Source: Paramacrobiotus richtersi (Eukaryota > Tardigrada > Eutardigrada > Parachela > Macrobiotidae). Taken from it: 31,387 nucleotides of DNA. This document shows positions 22,517 through 31,387 of this stretch, in pieces. How positions within the stretch are numbered: position 1 is the stretch's first letter; the number at the start of each line of letters is the position of its first letter. A model generated the notes under the pieces. It did not search any database. It was not told the origin of the DNA and saw only the letters and a list, made by a program, of their open reading frames with translations. The translations under genes were made by a program, and so were the position numbers. Where the stretch lies: assembly GCA_034698045.1 (NCBI GenBank), contig JAQGAU010000310.1, positions 1-31,387 of the forward strand, in the 5' to 3' direction.

Positions 22517-23203
22517 CCTTAAACCGTATAGAATATCGTACCCCAAATAATGCTTTACCCAGGATGCTTCCCACAAAAACCATAATGCAAATGTTATCGG
22601 TATTGTATATTTTTTATGTATGTTTTCGTACGTTTTATGTAGTTCCTTCGATTTTTCAGTCATTACAGTATAGGAATCATCTTCCTGCCGCAGATTAAGC
22701 ATAACGCTGGCCTTTGGCGTCCACAATCACACACATGGCTTATTTTTGACTAGGTTTGATTATTCTGGTAGCAACGGATGGGATGATTTTGGAATTGCAA
22801 ACGGCAACGGTGAGCTCTTGATTGACAGATTCTCAGAGACAGAACATAATCCACCGAAGCGAAGCGGAGGTCCTCTATACCTAGCCAAAATAGGTCTCGT
22901 CACCTCTCGTGTTGTGTATTTGTCGGTCGGTCCGTCACGACAAAAATGAAAAAAGCTAATAATTACAGTAATGATTAAAATAAGGTGGTGTATGTTTAAG
23001 GTTTAAACACTGAGTTCTTTCGCTGCGGTCCTTTAGTGCAGCCATCGGCGAGTGCACTTACCTAGTTTAAATTTCTACACGTTGCAAAAAAGTAGAAATA
23101 GTCCTAGACGCACGCTAGACACAATTAGTTAGGAAGAGAAAAAGTTACAAATTCAAGCCGAGGGAACCGCTGCATTCAGGAAACACAAACCTCTGACTTT
23201 TAC
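22517..23203. other. Spacer between the solo LTR and the gag-only element
   Basis: No gene seen. It contains the second copy of the 180-bp TIR element (22851-23031). The rest is unassigned. Confidence 0.5.
22851..23031 (+). mobile_element. MITE-like element, copy 2 (about 181 bp)
   Basis: It has inverted ends CCACCGAAGCGAAGCGGAGG and CGCTGCGGTCC. The left end and interior match the reverse complement of 10867-11048, including GAAGCGGAGGTCC, TGTTGTGT and GTCGGTC.GTCACG. The length is almost the same. The interior has diverged, so the copies are not recent. Confidence 0.68.
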
Positions 23204-23208
23204 ATAAG

Positions 23209-23310
23209 TGTCACGTATTCACTTTAATACGATCGCTCGGGAAGAACCACAACACACACTAAATGTATGATGCGTACTACACAGTACAGTACAGGCGTTG
23301 CTACGCCACA
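23209..23310 (-). repeat. 3' LTR of the gag-only element
   Basis: 102 bp, identical by eye to 24951-25052. Preceded by the ATAAG target copy on the plus strand. Confidence 0.88.
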
Positions 23311-23403
23311 CCTTCCCCAGTTGGGAACCAACTCCGAAAACCACAGAGTAAATCACCTAACACGACACACTGAACTTCCAATATAAAGAGGAAAAACTCA
23401 GGA

Positions 23404-24894
23404 TTACTGGATCCTTCCTTCCAGGGATCTTGCGCTGTCATTATGCCGCTTCTTCTTGCGGTTTCTCTTGCGTCGTTTGCGCGAATAAGCGCTTAAGGAT
23501 GCTTCGCATTCTTCGCTGGCCATATGCGACCTTTCAGCGACTTCATCCGAATGGCATGCGTTGCTATCGGGCGCTTCACCGCCTTGCTCGCATCCATCGG
23601 AAATCTCGAACGCTCCGCTCACCAGCATTCCAACAGACTTTGAGGGCTGGCTTAGCGCTTCGCTGCACACCGTTTCCACCTCTTCCCGGCCGCTTTCCAG
23701 CTCCGGTGTAGCTGAAGACTTGCTGGGTACGGCTTCGCATGTTTGATCGGCCGCCGATGGTGGTGACAGGCTGGACCACTTCGTCTGCGCCATGTCATTG
23801 GCCAACTCGGCCAGCTGGCACCGGACGTCTTCTAGCGTCCACTGTAGGCTACGCACACTCATCCCATGAACTTTCCCATGGTGGTTGGTTTTGCGCGGCC
23901 TTTTACCGCGCGCCATCTTCCGCTTTGGCATGACGTCAAACTCGTCGTAAACGTTGACGCCCATGACATCAAACTCCTCCTCCACTAACATCGTCCGTCG
24001 CCCCGTGTCCTGGCGCTCTTTGGGTTCGGCTCGACAAACCTTCGCAATGTGACCTTGCTTGCCACAGTTGCGGCAGCTGACCTCCTTCGTCCAGCAGTCC
24101 GCTTTCATATGGCCTCTCTCCCCACACCCATAACAGCCCACGACATCGCCACTGGGACGATTAGCTGTTCTCCACCCGTCACGGCCGTTGTCTCGAGCAC
24201 TCTCTGGACCACTGCGAGTTTGACCACTCCGCTCGCCCTGTCCACTCGGCGCTCCCTGACGGTTCCCGCGACGGCTTCCTCCCCCCTGGTGAGCTCCAAC
24301 AACTCTGGCGACTTCCACTGTGTCCTGGTTCCGCTTTGCCGAGCTCTGTGAAAGCTCGAACTGCTCAGCGAACTCCAAGGACTCCTGCAAGCTGCTGGTC
24401 TTTTTCGACATTAGATGTCGACGCGTGGTATCGCTCGAAACGCCGTTGAGGAACGTTGCCTTCATGTTTCTTTCAAGGACGTCTCCCGGAAAGGCACATG
24501 TTATGGCTTTACGTCGCAGTCGATTCGAGAACTGGAGGAGATTCTCTCCAAGCTCTTGCTTGGTGGCAAAGTAATTCGCCCACTCCGTGTCCTCTATCGT
24601 CTTCTTGACGTAGGCGCTCTCCAATTTCTCTACCACTTCCGCCAAGGTCAAGTCATCTGGATCCGAAGGCAGACACATTGAGTGGAGCATCTCGTATGCT
24701 TCGACACCCAGGGAATCCAGGAGCAAGCGCCGTTGCTCATCCAGATCCGTGACCTGCTGCAGCTTTGCAAAACAGTTGTATCGGGATCTCCACGACCTCC
24801 AGTTCATCGTACTCGGCTCGAACTTGAGCAAGAGCATCGATTCTTTGGAACCCGCTGGCGGAACCGCGGAGGTTCTTTGAGTGGTCATTATCAC
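23404..24894 (-). CDS. Gag protein of the gag-only LTR element
   Basis: One uninterrupted frame of 496 residues. The N-terminal part (about 20-190) resembles the retrotransposon Gag capsid fold, with NWRSWRSRYNCFAK, a Leu-rich helical stretch and FLNGVSSDTTRRHL. An Arg/Gly/Gln-rich linker leads to two CCHC zinc knuckles (CYGCGERGHMKADC and CRNCGKQGHIAKVC). The last third is acidic and Ser-rich and ends in a basic patch (RKRRKRNRKKKRH). It would package element RNA in particles. With no pol in the element, it must rely on a relative for reverse transcription and integration. The zinc knuckles are secure; the capsid call is by overall look. Confidence 0.87.
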   Translation of the reverse strand: MIMTTQRTSAVPPAGSKESMLLLKFEPSTMNWRSWRSRYNCFAKLQQVTDLDEQRRLLLDSLGVEAYEMLHSMCLPSDPDDLTLAEVVEKLESAYVKKTIEDTEWANYFATKQELGENLLQFSNRLRRKAITCAFPGDVLERNMKATFLNGVSSDTTRRHLMSKKTSSLQESLEFAEQFELSQSSAKRNQDTVEVARVVGAHQGGGSRRGNRQGAPSGQGERSGQTRSGPESARDNGRDGWRTANRPSGDVVGCYGCGERGHMKADCWTKEVSCRNCGKQGHIAKVCRAEPKERQDTGRRTMLVEEEFDVMGVNVYDEFDVMPKRKMARGKRPRKTNHHGKVHGMSVRSLQWTLEDVRCQLAELANDMAQTKWSSLSPPSAADQTCEAVPSKSSATPELESGREEVETVCSEALSQPSKSVGMLVSGAFEISDGCEQGGEAPDSNACHSDEVAERSHMASEECEASLSAYSRKRRKRNRKKKRHNDSARSLEGRIQ

Positions 24895-24950
24895 AAGGAG
24901 ATTATTCCAGGCAATGCTACGTGAGTAAGTACCAGTCCTTCACGCCAAGT

Positions 24951-25052
24951 TGTCACGTATTCACTTTAATACGATCGCTCGGGAAGAACCACAACACACA
25001 CTAAATGTATGATGCGTACTACACAGTACAGTACAGGCGTTGCTACGCCACA
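24951..25052 (-). repeat. 5' LTR of the gag-only element
   Basis: 102 bp, identical by eye to 23209-23310. Followed by the second ATAAG target copy at 25053-25057. Confidence 0.88.
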
Positions 25053-25124
25053 ATAAGTATTAATTACTACACCGCTCCACTAGCTAGATTTTTGCAGGGT
25101 TCGGCCTTCTACTACGAAGCGAAA

Positions 25125-27382
25125 CTACACAGGCACTGTCATAAAAAAAGGGAAGTTTCCCAACTCAGCCGCAGAGCATCCGAGAACATGGAAGGCAGTG
25201 GTATAACATTTGCGGTCCTTGAAACGCTGGAGAAGCGCATGCAGAGTGAGATTTGTCAGCGACGGAACATGGACACCGTCCAGGCCAGCGTCTCCATAGG
25301 GGGCAAAGAACATTCCACGGTAGCGCACACCAGGACGCGGGTCCAAGGTTTGGGTAATGTTAAGGATCTGCAAAAGATAGACAACCGTTTTTTAGGACAG
25401 CACAATGAATTACTGCGACCAAGAACAAAGTGTAACGGTTTGCGGCGATACCATGTGCTTACGCTGGTCGAGGTCAACGATATGAAAAGGTAACGTTTTT
25501 AACAAGTTGTACTAAAATTCCAAAGTCAAATTAACCTATTAAACTACAACAATCAAACTATAAGTGTAGGTCATTCTTTTTATTCTTTTAACTCTACACT
25601 TGATACGGCGTTATAAGATACACAGTTCGCGAAGCTACGTCCGCGTCACTATAGTGCAGAACCGGCAGTGGCCTTCTTACGGAAACATTTTTCCTGACCT
25701 GCGCAATTACTCTGACGTCATCGTCATCGCCCTCGCCGTCTTTGGGTGTACTGCTGCTAATCCATTCCGTCAAGCGCTCCAAGTCCTGAGGGTCCCCATC
25801 GCCGAGCCCATTGTTCAGGATGGCCCAGAAATTATGAAGGGTTAGCTGGCGAGTCCGAAGCTGGTTAGGGAAATGCATGATTATGGTGTCTGGATCATGC
25901 CGTGCGGATGGCGTCAGCTCCACTCCAGTTACAATGTTCTTCAAGATAACCTCCTGGCAAATGTCCCCCAGAGATGTAAAAGTTTCGCACACAGCATTGA
26001 CCCAGTTCGACGCGTCGATCGAGTACAAATTCCACTGTCCGGACAACAACAGCGTTTCAAAGGGCGGCAGTCCCTTTTCGACCATCATACGGCGTAGAAG
26101 ATGGGCAATGCTATACAGTCGGGCGTCGTAGCGACACTGAACCAGCCCACCGTAAACTGTCAATACCCTTGTCTGATGTGTCCAGCAGTTGTACAGACAG
26201 GAAGCGAAGCGGTACAGGTTATTCACATAATCCGGGCCTAAATATGGTCTGGAAACGGTAAGTACGCGACGGATACGCTGCGATAGTAGAATCGCGTCCC
26301 ACGTTACGCATACGGCACGGAATTTGCTCAGCTGCAGGGTTGTTAAGCATTCAAAAATCTGCGGAAAAATGGTCGGATCGCGATAAAGTGATTGGATGTC
26401 ACCGTCAGGACTGGGCATTGCTGAGGATAGGAAGCGCGTGCTTATCAAACTACCGTCGCTTTCCTCAAAATATGCTCTCCGAATTTCGCTTTTAAGGGCA
26501 GAAGGTAGGATTTTATCCTAAAGAAAACAGGGTGAGGTGTAAGAGCTGCGACTCATGTAAAGATTAAATTATTTTTATTATTATTATTATTATAACACAA
26601 GAGCAGACAACCCGTTAGGGACTTCAAGTTTGGTCGACAATCATGGCAGGAATGCTAAAATCGGCCAGCACCTGCATCGCAAAAAGTTTCACCTTTAAAT
26701 TCCGATTGTCGGTACTTACGCGAGGCTTCAGACTTCTATCGCTCATTCTATATTTTCCCGTCCAGTGGAAGAACAGAGTATCGCACATTTCCAGAATGGC
26801 CAGTTCTCTGGCTCCTTCATGGTCCGGGTTCCTCCGCACGTGGATGGCCATCATCCAGAAATCATTCTGTTCGCAGTACGCGTTAAATGCCACGATTAGT
26901 TGATCATCTGTAGCCACGGATGTGGGCACCGCAACCCACTGTGTCGTGAACTGGCCTGGTCCAACCCGCAGACCGGACAGGTTCTCCTCGTCAGACCGCT
27001 TCCGAATGCGATTTTCCCCGACAAATCCTGTCAGCTGACGATCTGGAAGACGAACCCTCACCATACCATATCCATTGAGGAGCATGCCTGGATACCATTT
27101 CCACGCGTCCTCTGGATTCAGACGGAGAAGAACTTCCACTGGTCGCTCGCTATCCAGTGTCTCCGATCTATTATGGATGCCCACCCCAACTATGTGACTG
27201 GAGTAACGGCGATAATAAACATTGCCGTAGGGAACCAGACGGGGTCCCGACTGCCCAGTGCCCCCAAAATGTACAATAAGGCCCCCATCCACAGCGTCGA
27301 TCACGCGGCCATTGTGCAGCAGTCCATCGTCGCCACGCACGTCAACGCTGGTAAAAGCAAATTCTGTGCAGTCAAACGACAT
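25125..27382 (-). CDS. FMRP-N-like + F-box-like family gene (copy B), intact
   Basis: Exons 26720-27382, 25699-26517 and 25125-25367, joined by GT-AG introns of 202 and 331 bp all in phase 0, give 574 residues. Exon 1 resembles the N-terminus of FMRP/FXR proteins: unit 1 at about 12-58 (VDVRGDDG.....V.DAVDG...HFG...PRLVPYGNV), unit 2 at about 82-127 (VEVLLRL..ED.WKWYPGML) and a KH0-like part (QFTTQWVAVP). Exon 2 has an F-box-like helix set at about 268-306 (IFECLTTLQLSKFRAVCVTW), the YRFASCLYNCWTHQT block, and a conserved region ending LERLTEWISSS before an Asp-rich stretch. Exon 3 carries NITQTLDPRPGVRYRGMFF. The start at 27382 matches that of copy C (MSF....F). FMRP Tudors bind methylated ligands and F-boxes bind Skp1 in SCF ligases; a combined adaptor role is inference. 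No catalytic motif seen. Confidence 0.82.
26575..26592. repeat. (TTA)6 microsatellite
   Basis: Six TTA units inside intron 1 of copy B. Confidence 0.9.
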
Positions 27383-28379
27383 TTTTTCCAGTTGTGACTG
27401 CCTATAAGACAAGCAGCAACTGGAAACTCAAGTTTTCAACTAGTAGATCAGAGAAATTTAGGAAAACCACGCGGAAAAATCGAAAATCATCTTGGAACTT
27501 AAATAATCCCCACTCAGCTGCCTGCGAAACTGATTGACTGGAGCCTGGACTGTTGTCGATGGCAGTTTGCGTAGTACGCGATGCGTCATGTACGTACTGG
27601 GCAACACTGCGTTTGAGTTTCGCTGCAGAAGTGCAAACTGGTGGCTACCCTACGGTGATGCTTGCTTTTACCGGCAATGCGCATTCCTCACAATTTCATA
27701 AATTTCGCCATAAATTTTATGTCGAAATTGGCAACTGGTGATTTTTATGACGCAGAAGAACAGTCTAGAAACCAAAGTTTTTAAATTTTTGTGCTTATTA
27801 TGCAGCAGGCTGTGTGTTGAAACTTGCTAATCTGCATAGTATAATTTAAACTGAAAAGTACGGCTTTTCCTTGAGATGTTGCTTCAAAAAAAATCTCTGA
27901 CTATTTTGTCTATGCATCTCGAACGAGAAAAAGCTGGATAGCATTTATGAGATAAAAAATGATTTGGTCACTGGAATCTATATTTTACCGATTTTACTTG
28001 TGATCGATCCGGTTAATTTCTTATTCGTTCGTTTTGCACTGCGTGTTTTACCAGCTACGGTACGCTAGAGAAACTGTTCCGTTCTTGGACGGAAGATTCA
28101 TGAACGTTCCGGGGAGTGTTAGCGTGGCAGTGTTTATACAAAACGCTACATTCGTATCGGGCACCCTCCAAACAGTTCTATGAGTGCCGGTACTAATTAT
28201 GGTTATTTTTTTAATTCGCAGTTTGCGAAGGCGTTGATGGGGAGCAAATCGACCTTTACAGCTTACAGAAGAGTTAACTATTACAGAATTATATTCGTTT
28301 GCTTCTTCTGACAGCTTGAAACGCAGTGACTGGGTCATCTAAGGAAAAGCGATTGGTCACCTCAACCAAACCGAGTTCG
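27383..28379. other. Spacer between copies B and C
   Basis: It holds the promoter and 5' UTR of copy B and the 3' flank of copy C, including the duplicated segment at 28005-28235. The small minus-strand frame at 28048-28338 shows no known motif. Confidence 0.55.
28005..28235. repeat. Duplicated noncoding segment, copy 2
   Basis: Counterpart of 21720-21995. Shared CCGGTTAATTTC, CTAGAGAAACTGTTC, GTTCTTGGACGGAAGATTC and TTTTTAATTCG.AGTTTGCGA in the same order, with substitutions and indels. It lies about 150 bp past the stop codon of copy C. Confidence 0.65.
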
Positions 28380-30694
28380 TTACAAAATATGCACAATAAT
28401 AGAGCGGTCGTTGCGATGCTGGAAACGACGGAGCAGCGCATGCAAAGTAAGCTTCGTCAGGTAGCGAACGTCGATACCCTCCAGGCGAGTGCCTCGATAG
28501 GTTGAAAACGACATACCTCGGAAGCGCACACCGTCACGAGGGTCCAACGTCTGGGTGGTGTTGAAAATCTGCAAACGATAGGTTAGTTTGATAGCACAAT
28601 CAATCACTGCAGTACAGAGAAACTTGGTCGTGCTGTAGTACCGAAGGCGAAGAAAACGCACTCCGTTTATGGATGTTTCGAGAGACGCTGGCGTTATGCC
28701 GAAAGGTACTGTATTTTAAAAAAAAAGAGAAAATAAATTCCACATCGAGTCTGATCATGAACGATACAATATAAGTTAGGGTGGGTCTCGAATTCGAAGC
28801 GAATCTCGATACGGTATGCGGCCGTGGCTAAACGAAAGATACGGCGCCGCAACCACCTCATGAGGTTGCTTCGCGAACCGTATCTTCGTTTAGCCACGCC
28901 TCCGTACTGTATCGAGATTCGCTTCGAATTCGAGACCCACCCTTAGCACAGACGGTTCGCGAAGCCTCGATTACGTAGCACTCGCGTAAAACCGCTAGTT
29001 TCCCTTTTAACAATTTCTTACCTGAGCGATATTTTCGGAATCTCTGAAAGGAGCATCTCCGTAAGCGGTATCGTCGGAAACAGTCATTGAGCGAGAAGTG
29101 CTGCTTATCCATTTCGCTAAGACCTCAATCTCATCAGTGTTTAATTCGCGAACCCCATTGTTCAGCATGGACCACAGCTTATTTCCGGTCAGTTGGTGAG
29201 GCAGTTGTTGGTTAGAGAACCGTATAGTGATGTGTCCATCTTCATAGTCATCGCGTCGAAACAGGTGTACGTTAATTCCGGCATCCCTTAAAACCACCTG
29301 CTGGCAGACTCTCCCCAACGATGCAAAAACTTCGCACGCAGCATTCGCCCAGTTGGGCAAATCAGTAGGTAACTGCCATGTTTTGGACAAGAGCAGCGTT
29401 TTCACAGCCGGCAGTCCCTTTTCGGTCATTATACACTGTAGAAAACGGGCCGCGTTGTCCAGTCGGCATTCGAAATTGTACAATGTGTACGGAATCCTTC
29501 CTCCGCAAAGAACCATGATCTTGGTCTGATGTGTCCAGCAGTTGTACAGGGATGAAGCAAAACGGTACACGTCGTCTGTATAGTCCGGACCAAAGAGCGG
29601 TAAGGAAACAGCAAGTACGCGACAAATACAAGCCGATCTCAGGATCACGTCCCACAGTTTGCACACGAGGCGGAGCTTGCTCTGCTGCACTGTTGTCGAG
29701 CATTTAAAGACCAATAGCAAAATGCAGGAATCACGAGAAAATAACTGGACGTCGTTGTCAGCACGGGGCGCTGGTGGGGGGAGCGAATGAAAACACACGC
29801 TTTCCAAAATATCGGCTCCCGTTTTGGTTTTCAGCAGAAATGTTACCAGTTCATCCTAAAAGTGAGACATTAGAAGTTATGTTAGCATCATATAATGTGA
29901 AACATGCAGATGAATGCAACAACCCTGACAAAAAATAGCGCCCACAAAATGGTTTATGTAGCGGCAGCGACTGAACTGGATCTTGCACAAAATGTTCATT
30001 ACCCTACACTTACAAGACGCTCTGGACATACACACGGGACGCCGTAATACTCTGAACGTCGATGGTGGTAATATTCCTGCTCAAAGCTCCCCAGAACGGA
30101 TAACTCCTTATATCCTCCAGGGTTCCGTCGGTGTGGAATAAAGAGCACTTTTGTAGCCATCATACAATAACTCTTCTTTCGGCAGTATGCGTTGAATGTT
30201 GCGATCAGTAGCTCGTCTGACGCGAAGGAAGCGCAGAGCTTACTGGGCACGGAAACCGTCTTTTTGGAGAAATCGTTTCTGTTGACACGCAGACAGGTGG
30301 ACACCTCCTGAATACGCTGGCCGACGACGATTCCCTCTATCTCCCGATCCGGCAAAGTGACACGGACCAGACCGAACACATCACGCAGAGTTCCTGGATA
30401 CCACTTCCACGGGTCCTCCGGTTTCAGGCGCAAAAGAACCTCCACAAGTCGCCCCTCATCCAGCGTGCCCCGGCCCTCGTCGATGCGCTGTTCAACGTTG
30501 TTCAAATAGGTAGTGTAACGGCGATAATAAATGTTGCCGAACGGAACCAATCGGGGACCTGATTGTCCAGTCCCTCCAAAGTCAACCACGAGGCTGTCGC
30601 CCACAGCGTCGATAACACAGCCATTATGCAGCAGTCCATCGTCCCCGCGCACATCCACGCTGTTCCAAGCGAATTCCGGGCTAGCAAAAGACAT
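28380..30694 (-). CDS. FMRP-N-like + F-box-like family gene (copy C), intact
   Basis: Exons 30014-30694, 29022-29855 and 28380-28568, again all phase 0 with introns of 158 and 453 bp, give 567 residues. Exon 1 has Agenet/Tudor-like unit 1 at 11-58 (SVDVRGDDG, DSLVVDFG, PRLVPFGNIYY), unit 2 at 82-130 (VEVLLRLKPEDPWKWYPG..., REIEGIVVGQRI) and a KH0-like stretch at 141-205 (DFSKKTVSVPSKL). Human FMRP has VEVRG..G, DS.TVAF, PFHDVRF, VEVYSR, WW, EIV..ERL and FHKIKLDVPEDL in the same order, as recalled. Exon 2 has the F-box-like VFKCSTTVQQSKLRLVCKLW at about 275-294, the YRFASSLYNCWTHQT block and VLAKWISSTS. Exon 3 has TTQTLDPRDGVRFRGMSF and LTKLTLHALLRRF. Intron 2 contains a 168-bp palindrome. A cytosolic SCF substrate adaptor is possible but unproven. 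Confidence 0.82.
28777..28944. repeat. 168-bp near-perfect palindrome (foldback element) in an intron
   Basis: Two arms of 84 bp (28777-28860 and 28861-28944) meet without a spacer at ACCTCATGAGGT. The outer ends read AGGGTGGGTCTCGAATTCGA and its complement. Mismatches cluster in the inner half. It lies in intron 2 of copy C, with no equivalent in copy B. It looks like a foldback or MITE-type insertion, and its RNA would form a long hairpin. Confidence 0.85.
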
Positions 30695-31387
30695 TCTGAT
30701 AATTGTTAGTACCTAGAAGAAAGGGACAGCTTGGGCCTCAGTGAGCAGATTATACAAATTTTGGAGAGCTCGCAGTGGAAAACTGGCTCATCTGCAACGA
30801 TCAAGTCTACAGTAATGACACCATATAATTTGCGTAGGCAACGTGGCTGTCTGCTGCTGTCTGCTGCTGTGACTCAGCCTGTCATGCTGGCTGTAGCGTA
30901 ACTGGTTAAACACGTGAATACTGCTGTGATTACTGAATGTGCATGCCGCCGTCCACGGCAGTCAGGTCTTTAGGTAGCGCTCACACGAGTTTACTCCTGC
31001 AGAAAGGTATCCACAGGAACGTTTTTGGCAGCATGTTTAACTTCTTATTTTCAATTATTTCAGCGGCGAATCTGTATTCCGGAAGTTCATGGAAAATTGC
31101 TGTTTGAGAATTAACACACTCAAGTTTTGCATTACGCAGCCCAACCGGAAGTGGTGTAGCAGCCAGTGGCATCCTTCATACGTTAGACACTTCGAACATT
31201 TTGAATGGGCACTATTTGTTCAGTGTTACATCATAATTATCAGCTTAATTTGTAGACCGCATGGTCTATACAGAAAAAGTGATAAATCTGACAACGCTCT
31301 ACAGTACTACTACTCGCTGCAGGTTTGGCGAACTGAGGCTTCTGCCAAAAAAACAGCATTGTGTCTTCTAAGGAAAAAAACATCTCA
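30695..31387. other. Upstream flank of copy C
   Basis: It contains the likely promoter and 5' UTR of copy C. A short repeat of GTCTGCTGCT occurs near 30849-30870. The minus-strand frame at 30981-31172 has no recognisable motif. No gene seen to the window end. Confidence 0.5.

Larger units (their letters stand above)
23209..25052 (-). mobile_element. Gag-only LTR retrotransposon, non-autonomous, young
   Basis: Two 102-bp direct repeats (23209-23310 and 24951-25052), beginning TGTCACG and ending GCCACA, are identical by eye. They bound a minus-strand element of 1,844 bp. ATAAG at 23204-23208 and 25053-25057 is a 5-bp target duplication. Inside is one gag frame with two zinc knuckles. There is no protease, reverse transcriptase, RNase H or integrase. 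On the minus strand a purine-rich GGGGAAGG directly precedes the 3' LTR, and TTGGCGTGAAGG just after the 5' LTR may be the primer site. Gag type suggests Ty3/gypsy kin. It looks whole as a gag-only element, and identical LTRs imply a recent insertion. It sits about 70 bp past the stop of the gene at 25125-27382. Confidence 0.88.

Noticed and set aside
22220-22726. A 168-residue minus-strand frame
   Set aside because: It overlaps the solo LTR and its flank and has no protein motif. The LTR signals are on the other strand.
24049-24351. Ser/Thr-rich plus-strand frame
   Set aside because: It is a shadow of the gag frame opposite the zinc-knuckle and linker region.

Overview
The window reads as nuclear DNA of an invertebrate animal. 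The evidence is GT-AG introns of about 65 to 450 bp, rhodopsin-type GPCRs, an astacin protease, F-box-like proteins, LTR and LINE retroelements and short non-autonomous DNA transposons. I suspect a small-genome ecdysozoan, with tardigrade as my first guess, but nothing here proves the phylum.

Layout. (1) 1-9517: a tandem array of four single-exon rhodopsin-like GPCR genes on the plus strand, in two closely related pairs. The first is cut by the window edge. The fourth has a one-base disruption in TM7. A 935-bp TIR element lies between genes three and four. (2) 10002-15452: two secreted-protein genes on the minus strand, a Cys-rich three-repeat protein and an astacin metalloprotease. They share the same C-terminal beta/gamma-crystallin-like module. 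Both were assembled here from several exons; one exon is a 16-nt microexon. (3) 17081-30694: a dispersed family with one architecture, namely exon 1 = an FMRP/FXR-like N-terminal region (two Agenet/Tudor-like units and a KH0-like stretch), exon 2 = F-box-like domain plus a conserved unknown region, exon 3 = short conserved C-terminal module. Two copies look intact (25125-27382 and 28380-30694, minus). One plus-strand copy (17081-19147) has a one-base disruption. One (19996-20556) is a 3' remnant abutting a LINE.

Mobile DNA in the third region: a 5'-truncated LINE (about 20560-21680), a solo LTR (22229-22512), a young gag-only LTR element with identical 102-bp LTRs and a 5-bp target duplication (23209-25052), and one of two copies of a 180-bp TIR element. 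Two unrelated long inverted repeats occur at 15858-15959 and 28777-28944.

The most interesting feature is the FMRP-N-like plus F-box family. If the homology holds, these proteins would join a methyl-ligand or RNP-type reader module to an SCF adaptor module, in a locus that is still duplicating and decaying. All homology calls were made by eye from motifs; no database search was run.
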